DNA of 43,845 nt, from the NCBI RefSeq assembly GCF_000381745.1, contig NZ_KB907006.1:1-43845 (forward strand). Direction: 5' to 3'. Position numbers and translations under genes: made by a program. Each line of letters starts with the position of its first letter. Position 1 is the stretch's first letter. The notes beneath the pieces are model-generated. The model was not told the DNA's origin and did not search any database. It saw only the letters and a list, made by a program, of their open reading frames with translations. This document shows positions 9,908 to 19,669 of the stretch, in pieces. The stretch is from Psychromonas ossibalaenae ATCC BAA-1528 (GTDB lineage: Bacteria > Pseudomonadota > Gammaproteobacteria > Enterobacterales > Psychromonadaceae).

Positions 9908-10690
9908 TTAGTCTTGAGGTTTTTCTTCATTTTCATCTTGATCATTGTCTTTACGCACATAAAAACGTGAAAACAGCAGGCCTATTTCAAATAAAAGAAG
10001 CATCGGCACTGCGAGTAATGTTTGAGAAATAACATCTGGCGGCGTTAATAACATGCCGAAGACAAATGCACCGACCACAATATATGGACGTTTCTCTTTT
10101 AATTTTTCAGGTGTTGTTGCCCCCGTCCAGCATAAGACTAAAGTTGCTATTGGGATTTCAAAAGCTAAACCAAATGCAAAAAACAGCTTTAAGACAAAGT
10201 CTAAATAACTACTGATATCGGTTGCTATAGTGACACCTTCAGGTGCTGTGCTGGTAAAAAAGGAAAAAGCTAAGGGGAAAACCACATAATAAGAAAATGC
10301 CATGCCTAAATAAAAGAGTAGAGCGCTGCTGATCACCAAAGGCGCAATTAGTTTGCGTTCATGTTTGTATAAACCCGGTGCAATAAACGCCCATACCTGG
10401 TGTAAAATAGCCGGAATGGCAATAAAGATGGACAGTACAATGGTCAGCTTGATCGGTGTGAAAAACGGCGTTGCCACCCCGGTTGCAATCATGCTTGAGC
10501 CTTCAGGAAGCTGACTGGTAAGGGGGATTGCTATGTAGTGATAAATATCATTAGCAAAATAAACCAGGCTTAAAAATAGAACCATAACGATCGCAATAAC
10601 ACGTAATAAGCGGTCACGAAGTTCTAATAAATGAGATATTAACGGCAAGCTGTGTTTTGTTTGCGGATCGCTGGTTTCGCTTGAACTCAT
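9908..10690 (-). CDS. tatC: Sec-independent protein translocase TatC
   Basis: TatC is the twin-arginine signal receptor of the Tat pathway, which exports folded, often cofactor-bearing proteins across the inner membrane. The 260-residue protein has six predicted membrane helices. It opens with the conserved [14 protein letters not shown] segment and includes the first periplasmic loop, the [12 protein letters not shown] cytoplasmic loop and the [22 protein letters not shown] region near the end. Its start overlaps the tatB stop by four bases, implying translational coupling. The cytoplasmic tail is acidic. Confidence 0.97.
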   Translation of the reverse strand: MSSSETSDPQTKHSLPLISHLLELRDRLLRVIAIVMVLFLSLVYFANDIYHYIAIPLTSQLPEGSSMIATGVATPFFTPIKLTIVLSIFIAIPAILHQVWAFIAPGLYKHERKLIAPLVISSALLFYLGMAFSYYVVFPLAFSFFTSTAPEGVTIATDISSYLDFVLKLFFAFGLAFEIPIATLVLCWTGATTPEKLKEKRPYIVVGAFVFGMLLTPPDVISQTLLAVPMLLLFEIGLLFSRFYVRKDNDQDENEEKPQD

Positions 10691-11097
10691 TCACTTTTAT
10701 CCTGTGTAATTGGTGCTGCAGACTTATTAAGAATACTATTTTCATCGCTGTCTGCTGTGTTTACACTTTTCTCAGCGATTGATGAATTTAAGTCTTCATT
10801 GTTAGTTTGATATGGGCGGGTAATTTCCTGTGCCGCTTTTTTCATCTCATCAATTGATTCTTTAAGGTCAGGATCAAGGTCGCTAAGACCCTGTTTGCTC
10901 GCCTTGATCATATTCTCATTTATTTCATGCAGCTTTAATTCTTGAGATATTTCACTTTTTACCGAGTTAGCCATGCCTTTCGCGGTGTTCACCCAGCGTA
11001 GAACGCTGCGGATAGCTGTGGGTAAGCGCTCTGGGCCGAGCACTACTAAACCTATTACGGAGATAACAATCATCTCCCAAAATCCGATATCGAACAT
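10687..11097 (-). CDS. tatB: Sec-independent translocase subunit TatB
   Basis: A 136-residue single-pass protein starting [20 protein letters not shown] with the diagnostic glutamate at position 8. The GPERLP hinge, an amphipathic helix and a long polar, poorly conserved tail follow. TatB forms the signal-peptide receptor complex with TatC. It lies 26 bases after tatA and overlaps tatC by four bases. Confidence 0.96.
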   Translation of the reverse strand: MFDIGFWEMIVISVIGLVVLGPERLPTAIRSVLRWVNTAKGMANSVKSEISQELKLHEINENMIKASKQGLSDLDPDLKESIDEMKKAAQEITRPYQTNNEDLNSSIAEKSVNTADSDENSILNKSAAPITQDKSE

Positions 11098-11123
11098 TTA
11101 GTTATAAACCTTTTAGCTCAAGG

Positions 11124-11357
11124 CTATGCTTGATCTTTATGTTTAGTTTTTTCGTTGATTTTCTGTTCGTCCGTTGTGCTTTTTTCTGATTTATCATCAA
11201 CGCTCGGAGGAGTCGATTCTTCATCTTTCATCGCTTTTTTAAAGCCTTTTATTGCACCGCCTAAATCACCGCCAATGCCGCGTAGTTTTTTCGTACCAAA
11301 AAGTAGAACTACGATCACGGCGACAATGACTAGCTGCCAGATACTGATACCACCCAT
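11124..11357 (-). CDS. tatA: Sec-independent translocase subunit TatA
   Basis: A 77-residue protein with a short N-terminal membrane helix (about 5-21), the FGTKKLR hinge motif, an amphipathic helix ([11 protein letters not shown]) and a charged tail. TatA oligomers form the transport path recruited by TatBC. The helix lacks the glutamate of TatB, which separates the two paralogues. It is first of tatABC, 68 bases after ubiB on the same strand. An AT-rich TATAAA-like stretch in that gap could be an additional promoter. Confidence 0.96.
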   Translation of the reverse strand: MGGISIWQLVIVAVIVVLLFGTKKLRGIGGDLGGAIKGFKKAMKDEESTPPSVDDKSEKSTTDEQKINEKTKHKDQA

Positions 11358-11425
11358 AATTTATTTCCTTCTGTTTCTATTATTTTATTAAACGGTTAAA
11401 AGCTTGTGACGTTTTATAACAAAGT

Positions 11426-13066
11426 TTAGCCCTTATTGGTATGATTCCATGCAAGTAACCAGGAAAAAACTGCTGGTACTGCAAAAAACAAAGCTAAATC
11501 TTGATCTGGTTTCATATATGCCAGCGCAGAAATTATGCTGAAAGTGAAACCTGCGCCAATATAAAAATAGCTTTTACTGTTATTGCGCTGCTGTCTATTA
11601 ATTGATTCTGTTAACAAGCTCAGCTGCTGCTGTTGTTTTTTAGACTGTGACAAGTTGTGGTAAACCAGTTCCGGCAGCTCCGGCAGTTTTTCTAACCAGA
11701 ACGGGGCTTTCTGCTGCATTTTTTTCATTAATGTTTTGGGGCTGACCTGCTCTTTCATCCAGTTTTCTAAAAACGGTTTAGCGGTATCCCACAAGTCTAG
11801 CTGCGGATATAACTGACGCCCTAAACCTTCGATATACAGCAGGGTTTTTTGTAATAAGACTAACTGCGGCTGCACTTTCATATTATAGCGGCGTGCAGTA
11901 TTAAACAGGTTGATTAAAACCTGTGCAAAAGAGATCTCTGAAAGCGGTTTTTCAAAAATAGGCTCACAAACAGCGCGGATTGCAAATTCAAACTCTTCGA
12001 CGGGGGTTTCCGGCGGTACCCAGCCTGAATCAACATGAAGCTGTGCAACCTGACGGTAATCTCGGTTAAAAAAGGCTAAGAAATTTTCAGCTAAATAACG
12101 TTTATCTTCATTATTGAGCGTACCGACAATGCCGCAGTCAATACCTATCCACAGCGGATCTTCCGGGTGCTCGTAGGAGACAAACACATTTCCCGGATGC
12201 ATATCTGCATGAAAAAAGCTGTCGCGGAAAACTTGGGTGAAAAAGGCTTCTACACCACGTTCGGCCAGTAATTTAAGATTGGTATTCTGTGCTTTCAGTG
12301 ACTCTATATCCGAAACAGGGATACCGTAGATTCGCTCCATCACTAAGGCATCTTTTGTACAGTAATCTGGATATATCTCAGGAACGTAGAGTACTTTCGA
12401 ATCTAAAAAATTGCGTCTCAGTTGAATTGCGTTGGCACCTTCGCGCATCAGATCTAATTCGTCAATAATCGTTTTTTCGTACTCCTGCACAACTTCAACC
12501 GGGCGCAGGCGATCTGCATCTTTTAAGAAACGCTGCATCAGCGCCGCCAGCCACTTCATCAACTGTAGATCGGCTTGAATCGTTTTTTCAATACCCGGCC
12601 GGGTAACTTTAATGACAACTTCACGACCGTCTTCTTTTAGTGTCGCTGTATGAACTTGTGCAATTGAGGCTGAGGCAAGGGCGGTTTTATCAAAGTTATC
12701 AAACAGTGCTTTAATGGGCCGGTTAAATGACTTCTCAATCTGCTTTATGGCCAGCTCACCGCAAAATGCAGGTACATTATCCTGAAGGTGGGCAAGCTGA
12801 TCCGCATAAACCGCCGGAAGCAGATCGCGGCGGGTTGATAACATCTGCCCCAGTTTAATATAAATCGGCCCTAGCGATTGCAGGCTTAGGCGTAAACGCT
12901 GCGCCAGGTCGGTATTTTTATGTTTGTTTTTTAACCAGAAAAGCGTCAGGCGCATCAAACGATAAGAGAACGGAATATGCTCTTTAGGCAGCAGTTCAAT
13001 TAACCCGTATTCTATAACGGTTTTGTTTATTTGATATAAGCGGGATAGTTCTTTTAATTTTATCAT
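11426..13066 (-). CDS. ubiB: UbiB, ubiquinone biosynthesis atypical kinase/ATPase
   Basis: A 546-residue member of the ABC1/ADCK/UbiB family. The KxGQ motif is at K71-Q74 ([10 protein letters not shown]). The Ala-rich nucleotide loop ASASIAQVH (about 131-139) is followed by the ATP-site lysine (VVIKV, about 153), then the catalytic-loop HADMHPGN and the metal-binding IDCGIVG. Two hydrophobic helices end the protein (about 497-545), anchoring it in the inner membrane. The family is thought to use ATPase activity to help extract or organise lipophilic ubiquinone intermediates rather than act as a protein kinase. It follows ubiE and ubiJ in the conserved order, with 47 bases after ubiJ. Confidence 0.96.
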   Translation of the reverse strand: MIKLKELSRLYQINKTVIEYGLIELLPKEHIPFSYRLMRLTLFWLKNKHKNTDLAQRLRLSLQSLGPIYIKLGQMLSTRRDLLPAVYADQLAHLQDNVPAFCGELAIKQIEKSFNRPIKALFDNFDKTALASASIAQVHTATLKEDGREVVIKVTRPGIEKTIQADLQLMKWLAALMQRFLKDADRLRPVEVVQEYEKTIIDELDLMREGANAIQLRRNFLDSKVLYVPEIYPDYCTKDALVMERIYGIPVSDIESLKAQNTNLKLLAERGVEAFFTQVFRDSFFHADMHPGNVFVSYEHPEDPLWIGIDCGIVGTLNNEDKRYLAENFLAFFNRDYRQVAQLHVDSGWVPPETPVEEFEFAIRAVCEPIFEKPLSEISFAQVLINLFNTARRYNMKVQPQLVLLQKTLLYIEGLGRQLYPQLDLWDTAKPFLENWMKEQVSPKTLMKKMQQKAPFWLEKLPELPELVYHNLSQSKKQQQQLSLLTESINRQQRNNSKSYFYIGAGFTFSIISALAYMKPDQDLALFFAVPAVFSWLLAWNHTNKG

Positions 13067-13113
13067 TAGATGTTCCGCGTGAACTTATAAAGGAGCTTAA
13101 AATGCTGTTAGAG

Positions 13114-13719
13114 TCAGCGGCTGAAGCGCTGCTCAATTCGTTTTTCTAATGCTTGAGTCTCTTTGTGCAGATCATTTACCTGTTCACAGAAGTACATCAC
13201 CTCTAATGGACCCGGTGCAAGTCTTAACTCTTCCGTAATGTACTCTGCGCTGTGTTTTTCAATTTTATGGAGCTGTTTGACGGCACTTTGGGTGCATTGT
13301 TTAAGGTGATAACAGAGCTTATGGGCTAATACGTCGCCGATTTTTGTCGAAAGTACCTCTTCCCCGTCAATATCCATTTCTGTCAGCAGCTGGGCAAACT
13401 GCTGGACTATCTGGATATCACCCTCAACTTCAAGCTGTTCTGTTTTGATCAGGCGGGTGAGTTGATGGTTATTCTGCAGTTCTTTTAAAGCAGAGATATT
13501 CAGACGGATAAAGCAGTCCGGCTGGCCTTCATATTTAGCTAGAATATCAATCTGCTGGGTGCTGATAACAAAATAGAGAGGTTTATTAATTTCTTTTAAA
13601 GATACACCAATAATCAGACCGTCAAGTTGTTTACGTCTTTGTTGTGCACTGGCATCCAGCAGGTGTAGTTTATTCACACCGCTTTCAAGTAAGCCGCAAA
13701 GCAGGTTGTCTAATGGCAT
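13114..13719 (-). CDS. ubiJ: Ubiquinone biosynthesis accessory factor UbiJ
   Basis: A 201-residue protein between ubiE and ubiB, the place of UbiJ (YigP). The N-terminal half (about 15-110) looks like an SCP2 sterol-carrier-type lipid-binding domain. The C-terminal half is helical and ends in a coiled coil (CEQVNDLHKETQALEKRIEQ). UbiJ with UbiK helps the soluble Ubi complex handle hydrophobic intermediates. Identification rests on position, length and this domain order, as the family is weakly conserved. In E. coli an sRNA (EsrE) overlaps this gene; I cannot recognise it here. Confidence 0.92.
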   Translation of the reverse strand: MPLDNLLCGLLESGVNKLHLLDASAQQRRKQLDGLIIGVSLKEINKPLYFVISTQQIDILAKYEGQPDCFIRLNISALKELQNNHQLTRLIKTEQLEVEGDIQIVQQFAQLLTEMDIDGEEVLSTKIGDVLAHKLCYHLKQCTQSAVKQLHKIEKHSAEYITEELRLAPGPLEVMYFCEQVNDLHKETQALEKRIEQRFSR

Positions 13720-13745
13720 AATTTTCTCGCTTTAATTAACTGTTG

Positions 13746-14501
13746 TTAGTATTTATAACCACGGTGTAAAGCCACAATGCCGGCGCTAAGGTTAAAGTAT
13801 TCTGTCCCTTCAAAACCAACATTATCCATCATGCCTTTTAATGTATCCTGACAAGGGTGCATGCGGATGCTTTCAGCCAGATACTGATAACTTTCGCTGT
13901 CATTTGCGATGATTTTTCCCAGTTTAGGCAGAATGTTAAATGAGTAAAAGTCGTAAAATTTACTCACCGGCTGATAAAGAGGCTTTGAAAACTCTAATAC
14001 TAATAAGCGCCCGCCGGGTTTTAAAACGCGATAGATAGAGGCTAAGGCTTTATCTTTATCGGTGACATTGCGCAGACCAAAAGCGATGGTCACTAAATCA
14101 AAATGATTATCCGGGAAAGGCAGTTCTTCAGCATTGGCCTGCACGTAATCAACGTTGCCGGCAATGCCCATATCACGGAGCTTGCTTCGGCCTACTTTAA
14201 GCATTGAGTCGTTGATGTCAGCTAAAACAACATGGCCGGTTTTACCTACTACGCGAGAGAATTTTGCGGTTAAATCACCGGTACCGCCGGCAAGGTCTAA
14301 TGCTTTCTGACCTTTACGAATACCTGAGCAGTCAATAGTAAAACGCTTCCAGATTCGGTGAATACCCATAGACAATACATCATTCATTACATCATATTTA
14401 GCAGCTACAGAATGAAAAACTTCGGCAACTAAATCTGCTTTTTTATCTTCTTCTACGGTTTTAAAGCCAAAATGTGTAGTGTTTTCTAGTGCATTACTCA
14501 T
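13746..14501 (-). CDS. ubiE: Ubiquinone/menaquinone C-methyltransferase UbiE
   Basis: UbiE methylates the quinone ring in both ubiquinone and menaquinone synthesis, using S-adenosylmethionine. The SAM-binding motif [11 protein letters not shown] is at about 67-77. The family motifs [14 protein letters not shown] and [12 protein letters not shown] follow, with [15 protein letters not shown] and a C-terminal [11 protein letters not shown]. An upstream in-frame ATG at 14570 would add 23 residues, but the ATG at 14499-14501 gives the family's normal 251-residue length and has an AAGAG ribosome site. It leads ubiE-ubiJ-ubiB-tatABCD and is divergent from pgi. Confidence 0.96.
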   Translation of the reverse strand: MSNALENTTHFGFKTVEEDKKADLVAEVFHSVAAKYDVMNDVLSMGIHRIWKRFTIDCSGIRKGQKALDLAGGTGDLTAKFSRVVGKTGHVVLADINDSMLKVGRSKLRDMGIAGNVDYVQANAEELPFPDNHFDLVTIAFGLRNVTDKDKALASIYRVLKPGGRLLVLEFSKPLYQPVSKFYDFYSFNILPKLGKIIANDSESYQYLAESIRMHPCQDTLKGMMDNVGFEGTEYFNLSAGIVALHRGYKY

Positions 14502-14723
14502 GGATTTCTCTTTGTTTGTGGTAATAATGAGAGCCGAGATAATACCTGATTCTGCTGAAAATTGGATCATTAATCTTGAATGCTAAACAAGAGATTGTGT
14601 AAAATTTGTTTATGTTACTTTTTGTTACGGTAGAATTGCTGACTTTACTTTAGAATTCCTTTAATAAAAAATAAATTTTTGCGAATGATCACAGCTCTTT
14701 TAAAGCGAACTAACATCCGTTTA

Positions 14724-14753
14724 TTAAGTCCGTTATTGTTTACTAAATATAAT
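14724..14753 (+). promoter_or_regulatory. Candidate promoter of pgi
   Basis: A perfect TATAAT at 14748-14753 lies 38 bases before the pgi ATG. The best -35 at 18-base spacing (TTAAGT) is weak, so activator help or another sigma factor is possible. This is prediction by eye only. Confidence 0.45.
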
Positions 14754-14791
14754 ATTTTAGTCTTTTAAACCTTACCTTCTGGAAACTATTT

Positions 14792-16444
14792 ATGCTAAAA
14801 AATATCAATCCTACGCAAACTGCAGCCTGGTCTGAACTACAGGCTTTGTTTGATACTCATGCTGATATGGAATTATCTGCACTTTTCAGCAGTAACCCGG
14901 AGCGTTTTAAGCAGTTTTCCCGCTCATTTAATGATGATCTGTTAATCGATTTTTCTAAAAACTTAATCACTCAGGAAATTTTCGATAAGCTTCTGCAGTT
15001 GGCTGAACAGGTTGATTTAAAAGGTGCAGTTAAAGCACAGTTTGCCGGTGAAACGATTAATGTCACTGAAAACCGTGCGGTATTGCATAGCGCATTACGT
15101 AACCGCAGTAACACTCCTGTGATGGTTGACGGCGAAGATGTTATGCCGAAAATCAATAAAGTACAGGAACAAATGAAAGCGTTCTGTGCCAAAGTACATT
15201 CAGGTGAATGGAAAGGTTACACAGGTAAGCGCATTACTGATATCGTCAATATCGGTATCGGCGGTTCGGATCTTGGTCCTTACATGGTGACTGAAGCATT
15301 AGGCGCTTATAAAGTTGAAGGCATTGAAACTCACTTTGTGTCTAACGTTGACGGTACGCATGTCGTTGAAACTTTAGCGAAAGTTGATCCGGAAACCACA
15401 CTGTTCTTAATCGCATCAAAAACATTTACCACACAGGAAACAATGACTAACGCACACAGTGCGCGTGACTGGTTCTTGAATTTTGCTCAAGATCAAACGC
15501 ATGTTGCAAAACATTTTGCAGCTTTATCAACTAATGCAGAATCAGTTGCTGAGTTTGGTATTGATGTAGAAAACATGTTTGAATTCTGGGACTGGGTAGG
15601 CGGTCGTTACTCAATCTGGTCGGCTATCGGTTTATCAATTGCATTAACTGTAGGCTACGATAACTTTGAAGCCCTGCTTGAAGGTGCGCACGAAATGGAT
15701 AAACATTTCGCGGAAACTGAATTTTCAGACAATATTCCAGTGATTTTAGCGGTTATCGGTATCTGGTATAACAACTTCTACGGCGCAGAGTCGGAAGCAA
15801 TTCTACCTTATGATCAGTACATGCATCGTTTCCCTGCATATTTCCAGCAGGGTAATATGGAATCAAACGGTAAATGTGTTGACCGTAACGGTGAACTTGT
15901 TGATTACCAGACTGGCCCGATTATCTGGGGTGAACCTGGCACAAATGGCCAGCACGCGTTTTATCAGTTGATTCACCAGGGGACTAAACTGATCCCTTGT
16001 GACTTTATCGCACCAGCTGTAAGCCATAACCCTGCCGGTGATCACCACGCTAAACTGCTTTCTAACTTCTTCGCGCAGACTGAAGCGTTAGCATTTGGTA
16101 AAACGAAAGAACAAGTTGAAGCTGAGTTCACGGCCGCTGGTAAAACAGCTGAACAGATGGCTGATTTAGTACCGTTTAAAGTGTTCGCAGGCAATAAACC
16201 AACTAACTCGATTCTGGTTAACAAAATCACACCTAAAACGTTAGGTCAGATGATTGCGATGTACGAGCAGAAAATATTTGCTCAGGGCATTATCTGGAAT
16301 ATCTTCAGCTTCGATCAATGGGGCGTTGAATTAGGTAAACAGCTTGCAGGTCAGATCTTACCTGAGTTAACTAATGATGATGCGGTAGCAAGTCATGACA
16401 GTTCAACTAACGGCTTGATTAATGCGTGGAAAGCCTGGAAATAA
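14792..16444 (+). CDS. pgi: Glucose-6-phosphate isomerase
   Basis: Pgi interconverts glucose 6-phosphate and fructose 6-phosphate in glycolysis and gluconeogenesis, and supplies sugar phosphates for envelope precursors such as heptose. The 550-residue length matches the E. coli enzyme. Signature regions are [16 protein letters not shown] (phosphate-binding), the [10 protein letters not shown] loop, [16 protein letters not shown], the QGNMESNGK active-site glutamate region, and the C-terminal [14 protein letters not shown] carrying the catalytic lysine. It is monocistronic, with a terminator 31 bases downstream. Confidence 0.98.
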   Translation: MLKNINPTQTAAWSELQALFDTHADMELSALFSSNPERFKQFSRSFNDDLLIDFSKNLITQEIFDKLLQLAEQVDLKGAVKAQFAGETINVTENRAVLHSALRNRSNTPVMVDGEDVMPKINKVQEQMKAFCAKVHSGEWKGYTGKRITDIVNIGIGGSDLGPYMVTEALGAYKVEGIETHFVSNVDGTHVVETLAKVDPETTLFLIASKTFTTQETMTNAHSARDWFLNFAQDQTHVAKHFAALSTNAESVAEFGIDVENMFEFWDWVGGRYSIWSAIGLSIALTVGYDNFEALLEGAHEMDKHFAETEFSDNIPVILAVIGIWYNNFYGAESEAILPYDQYMHRFPAYFQQGNMESNGKCVDRNGELVDYQTGPIIWGEPGTNGQHAFYQLIHQGTKLIPCDFIAPAVSHNPAGDHHAKLLSNFFAQTEALAFGKTKEQVEAEFTAAGKTAEQMADLVPFKVFAGNKPTNSILVNKITPKTLGQMIAMYEQKIFAQGIIWNIFSFDQWGVELGKQLAGQILPELTNDDAVASHDSSTNGLINAWKAWK

Positions 16445-16474
16445 GTTATTAACAAATAATTTATTCTTAGTATA

Positions 16475-16504
16475 AAAAAGCAGCTGTATATCAGCTGCTT
16501 TTTT
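16475..16504. terminator. Bidirectional terminator between pgi and the LPS core locus
   Basis: The perfect stem AAAAGCAGCTG / CAGCTGCTTTT is flanked by A's on the left and T's on the right. It sits between the convergent pgi and glycosyltransferase genes and can serve both strands. Confidence 0.88.
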
Positions 16505-16540
16505 GTATGTAAATTTTAATGCGGATTGTAACTAAAAGTT

Positions 16541-17581
16541 CTATTTAGACTTATCGAGATGTTTGCTTATTTTCTGCATTACCAGTTGAGGCTGCAGTTC
16601 CTGCATGCAGATATTATTTGTACACTGTTTAATACTGCCGTCAGGTAGACAAGGGCTGCATGGAAGAGCTAGTGAGATAATTTCAACATAGTTGCCTGCA
16701 TGTGAATAGGGGCCTGTCTGCCGGTAATCATTTGGACCAATAATGGCGAATACAGGCGTATTCACCGCCGATGCGATATGTGAAGGACCGGTATCTGTTG
16801 TTATTATGCCAGCTGCATTCTCTATCAGTGTGATCAGTTCACTAATAGTCGTTTTTCCACATAAATTCAGAAGCTCTTTATCAGCAGCTTCTTTTTCAAT
16901 GACATCAACTAACAGTTTTTCTTCTGGGCTGCCGATTAGAATGACTTGATGCGTTTCTTTGTACGTTTCGGCTAAGTTTTTAGCTAGAACCTGCCAGTGA
17001 CTGGACGGCCAGGCTCGGTAGTTTATTGGATTTGAACGCCCTACATGGCTGTTGCCCGGGTGCAGTACAATATAAGGTTTTGTTAAATTAAACTTTTTTT
17101 GTAAAGGAGCGAAATCAGTACCGATTAAAGTTGGTGCTGATTGTTTTAGGTTACAATTAGGTTTGAGTTTGGCTAGGCCTAATTCAACAATGCGCAGCAT
17201 TGCATCAACAGCATGTTCGTTGTTTTGTTCTACGGGACCTTCGGTGTAAGGCTGGCCAACTTTATGTTCAGCATTTATTTTTTTCATTAAAGAGACAAAA
17301 TAAGGGCTGTTTTCTAAGTTGATAATAAGGTCATAGGGGGCGGATAGACTGTCGGAAATTATACGTTTTTTATCAGAGTTGAATAAAATGGGAATTTTTT
17401 TATGCTTGATTGAATAGACATGTTGAATTCGCGGATCATGTTCAAAAAGAGAGTGAGCTAATGGTGCTCCCAGCCAGTTAATCAGCGTATCGTCAGGTAA
17501 AATTTGTTGAATTGCAGATATCGCTGCACTTGCAAAAACAGTATCACCAAGTGCGCCTGAGCGAATTATTAAGACCTTCAT
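16541..17581 (-). CDS. Glycosyltransferase family 9 (heptosyltransferase-like)
   Basis: A 346-residue GT9 enzyme of the ADP-heptose:LPS heptosyltransferase type. The N-terminal MKVLIIRSGALGDTVFASAA is the family's acceptor-side glycine loop. The C-terminal Rossmann domain has IVLHPGNS, VILIGSPEE and TTDTGPSHIASA, and a cysteine cluster (PCSPCLPDG..QCTNNIC) lies near 315-333. The frame extends upstream to 17614, but the ATG at 17581 has an AAGG ribosome site nine bases before it and gives the standard N-terminus. It is probably a third-heptose or similar core transferase (WaaQ-like), but the exact acceptor cannot be assigned. It is divergent from another GT9 gene. Confidence 0.88.
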   Translation of the reverse strand: MKVLIIRSGALGDTVFASAAISAIQQILPDDTLINWLGAPLAHSLFEHDPRIQHVYSIKHKKIPILFNSDKKRIISDSLSAPYDLIINLENSPYFVSLMKKINAEHKVGQPYTEGPVEQNNEHAVDAMLRIVELGLAKLKPNCNLKQSAPTLIGTDFAPLQKKFNLTKPYIVLHPGNSHVGRSNPINYRAWPSSHWQVLAKNLAETYKETHQVILIGSPEEKLLVDVIEKEAADKELLNLCGKTTISELITLIENAAGIITTDTGPSHIASAVNTPVFAIIGPNDYRQTGPYSHAGNYVEIISLALPCSPCLPDGSIKQCTNNICMQELQPQLVMQKISKHLDKSK

Positions 17582-17814
17582 TGAGTACCTTTGTATTAAA
17601 ATAACCAGTTTCATTAAATGACGCTAAATTGAATATAATAATTCTAATCTTCAATCATCAATGAATATCAATCATGCAGTTTATGTCTCTTTTATTTTAT
17701 GTACAAATATATTCTTAATGCACCTGCCAATAAAGTGGCTGTCTTCACACAGCTAATTTCAAGAGTCTTAAAAATACAGTACAATGTATCGCTAATTAAG
17801 GAGCAATAGAGTAA

Positions 17815-18843
17815 GTGATGTCTAAAATACTTGTCGTACGCAATGATAAAATCGGTGATTTTATGCTGGCATGGCCAAGTTTCGCCATGCTCAAAAAGTC
17901 GATGCCCGATGCGCAGATTGATGCTTTGGTGCCTGCTTATACAAAACCGTTAGCAGAGCTTTGTCCGTGGATAGATAATATAATTATTGATGACTCCTGC
18001 AAATCACTGCAGAGCAGGCTGATTGAAGAGGTTAAATCTGAAAACTACAGTGATTATATCTGTCTCTTTTCAACTACCCGTAATGCACAATTGGGACGGA
18101 AAGCGAAAATCCCCTATCGCCTGGCACCTGCTACAAAGTGGGCGCAGTTTCTATTTACGGACCGCTTAAAGCAGCGCCGTTCGCAGTCAGCAAAACCAGA
18201 GTTTGAGTACAACCTGGATCTGATTCGTCATTTTTTACAGAAAAACAATATCAGTCCAGTAGAAGTGACGGCTCCATTTTTAAATACTGCTGAGAAGCTG
18301 AAAGAAGATCTCAGAAACTCACTGCTAGAAAAATTTCCAGCCGCTGTTAACAAGCTGTGTTTTATTCACGCGGGCAGCGGAGGCAGTGCAAATAACTTAT
18401 CGTTACAGCAGTATGCGTTGTTAATTCAGCTGTTAAATGAAAAATTCTCGGGTGTCGGTTTTGTGTTAACAGCCGGACCAGGTGAAGAACAGCAAGCCGG
18501 ACAACTGCAGGGGTTATTAAAAGCAGATGTAACTTCTTACTTGTATATATCTACTTCAGGGTTAACTTCGTTCTGCCAGACAATCAGCTGCGCAGATCTG
18601 TTTATTGCAGGCTCAACAGGGCCGCTGCATATTGCCGGTGCCGCCGATGTCTTAACGGCTGGTTTCTTCCCGGCTAAGCGCAGTGCAACACCTTTGCGCT
18701 GGAAGCCGTTAAATAGTGAAGGGCGCCATATTGCTTTTATTCCCGCCAGTAATGATAAAAGTCAGGAAGATATGCAGTCGATTGATATTAACCTGTTGAT
18801 GAAGGAGTTATCAGTTTTTTTACAGGGACATGGTTTTAACTAA
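17815..18843 (+). CDS. Glycosyltransferase family 9 (heptosyltransferase-like)
   Basis: A 342-residue GT9 enzyme beginning SKILVVRNDKIGDFMLAWPS, with the RNDKIGD loop typical of one heptosyltransferase subgroup. The later motifs are FIHAGSGG, FVLTAGPGEE and FIAGSTGPLHIAGA, which carries the usual late nucleotide-sugar signature. Two adjacent starts exist: GTG at 17815 (11 bases after AAGGAG) and ATG at 17818 (14 bases). Spacing favours the first and codon type the second. It is the only plus-strand gene in this part of the core locus and must be transcribed separately. The sugar and acceptor are unknown. Confidence 0.87.
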   Translation: MMSKILVVRNDKIGDFMLAWPSFAMLKKSMPDAQIDALVPAYTKPLAELCPWIDNIIIDDSCKSLQSRLIEEVKSENYSDYICLFSTTRNAQLGRKAKIPYRLAPATKWAQFLFTDRLKQRRSQSAKPEFEYNLDLIRHFLQKNNISPVEVTAPFLNTAEKLKEDLRNSLLEKFPAAVNKLCFIHAGSGGSANNLSLQQYALLIQLLNEKFSGVGFVLTAGPGEEQQAGQLQGLLKADVTSYLYISTSGLTSFCQTISCADLFIAGSTGPLHIAGAADVLTAGFFPAKRSATPLRWKPLNSEGRHIAFIPASNDKSQEDMQSIDINLLMKELSVFLQGHGFN

Positions 18844-18848
18844 TTCAG

Positions 18849-18875
18849 AAGGGGAGCATGCGGCAATGCTCCCTT
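18849..18875. terminator. Hairpin between convergent core genes, possible terminator
   Basis: GGGGAGCAT / ATGCTCCC with loop GCGGCA lies between the converging GT9 and waaE-like genes. The stem is strong, but only short T tracts follow on either strand, so termination strength is uncertain. Confidence 0.45.
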
Positions 18876-18885
18876 GATATGCGGG

Positions 18886-19665
18886 TTAGTTGTTTCTATC
18901 TGCTCTGGAATCGTTATTACGGATCCAAAGATCTGCATATTTGATAAAGGTAGAGTGTGCTGAAAGAACTGCAATCAGTAACCCTTGTTTACCATCCAAA
19001 AAGCCGCGCTTTAACAGATACATTTTCAAAAAACAGCCGAGAGCATGGGTAAAGCCTTGGGTCAGACTAGACTTTTTACCTCGGGCTTGCCGCCCGTCTG
19101 CCCAGGCCTTGCCGTAACTTGCTGATTTAACCAAATAGTTTTCCATGTCTCCATAGGAGTAATGGAACAGATCTCCGTCTAATTGGGCAATTTTAGCATT
19201 CTCATCGGTGATTATTTTTTCATGAACAAGCGCATCATTATATCGAGCTATCTCTTTTGGATAAACACGGATTATTTTATCGACCCAGCCGGAGTGTTCT
19301 AAAAAGCGTCCGAATACCCAGGTTTTACGCTGAATTTTGAAAACTGTGTCTGCATCAGCTGCGCTGATCTGCTGTTGAATTGACTGCTGTAATTCAGGAG
19401 AAACAACTTCGTCGGCGTCAATAGCTAAAATCCACTTGCTGGTCGCGTAATTCTGCGCAAGCTGTTTTTGTTTACCAAAGCCCTGCCAGTTTGTATGAGA
19501 GTAGAATTTAGCACCGTACTTGGCGGCAATATTCTCAGTCTGATCGATGCTTCCCGAGTCGACAATAATAATCTCATCAACCCAGGTTAAAGAATCTAAA
19601 CATGCGGGAAGATTATTTTGTTCATTTTTAGTGATGATAATCGCGCTGATTTTATTTTCTGACAT
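18886..19665 (-). CDS. waaE: WaaE/LgtF-like beta-1,4-glucosyltransferase of the LPS inner core (GT2)
   Basis: A 259-residue family-2 glycosyltransferase opening with ISAIIITKNEQNNLPACLDSL. VDEIIIVDSGSIDQT and the nucleotide-sugar motif WILAIDADEVV (DxD type) follow. RPKEIARYNDALVHEK-like sequence in the middle and the KMYLLKRGFLDGKQG tail are characteristic of the WaaE/KdtX/LgtF group, which adds glucose to heptose I of the inner core. It lies four bases after the opsX-like gene on the same strand, so the two are co-transcribed and act on the same acceptor. The exact linkage is inferred from the family. Confidence 0.85.
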   Translation of the reverse strand: MSENKISAIIITKNEQNNLPACLDSLTWVDEIIIVDSGSIDQTENIAAKYGAKFYSHTNWQGFGKQKQLAQNYATSKWILAIDADEVVSPELQQSIQQQISAADADTVFKIQRKTWVFGRFLEHSGWVDKIIRVYPKEIARYNDALVHEKIITDENAKIAQLDGDLFHYSYGDMENYLVKSASYGKAWADGRQARGKKSSLTQGFTHALGCFLKMYLLKRGFLDGKQGLLIAVLSAHSTFIKYADLWIRNNDSRADRNN

Positions 19666-19669
19666 TTAT

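Noticed and set aside
14502..14570. Longer ubiE start giving 274 residues
   Set aside because: The extra 23 residues are hydrophobic and unlike the family; ATG 14501 restores the normal 251 residues.
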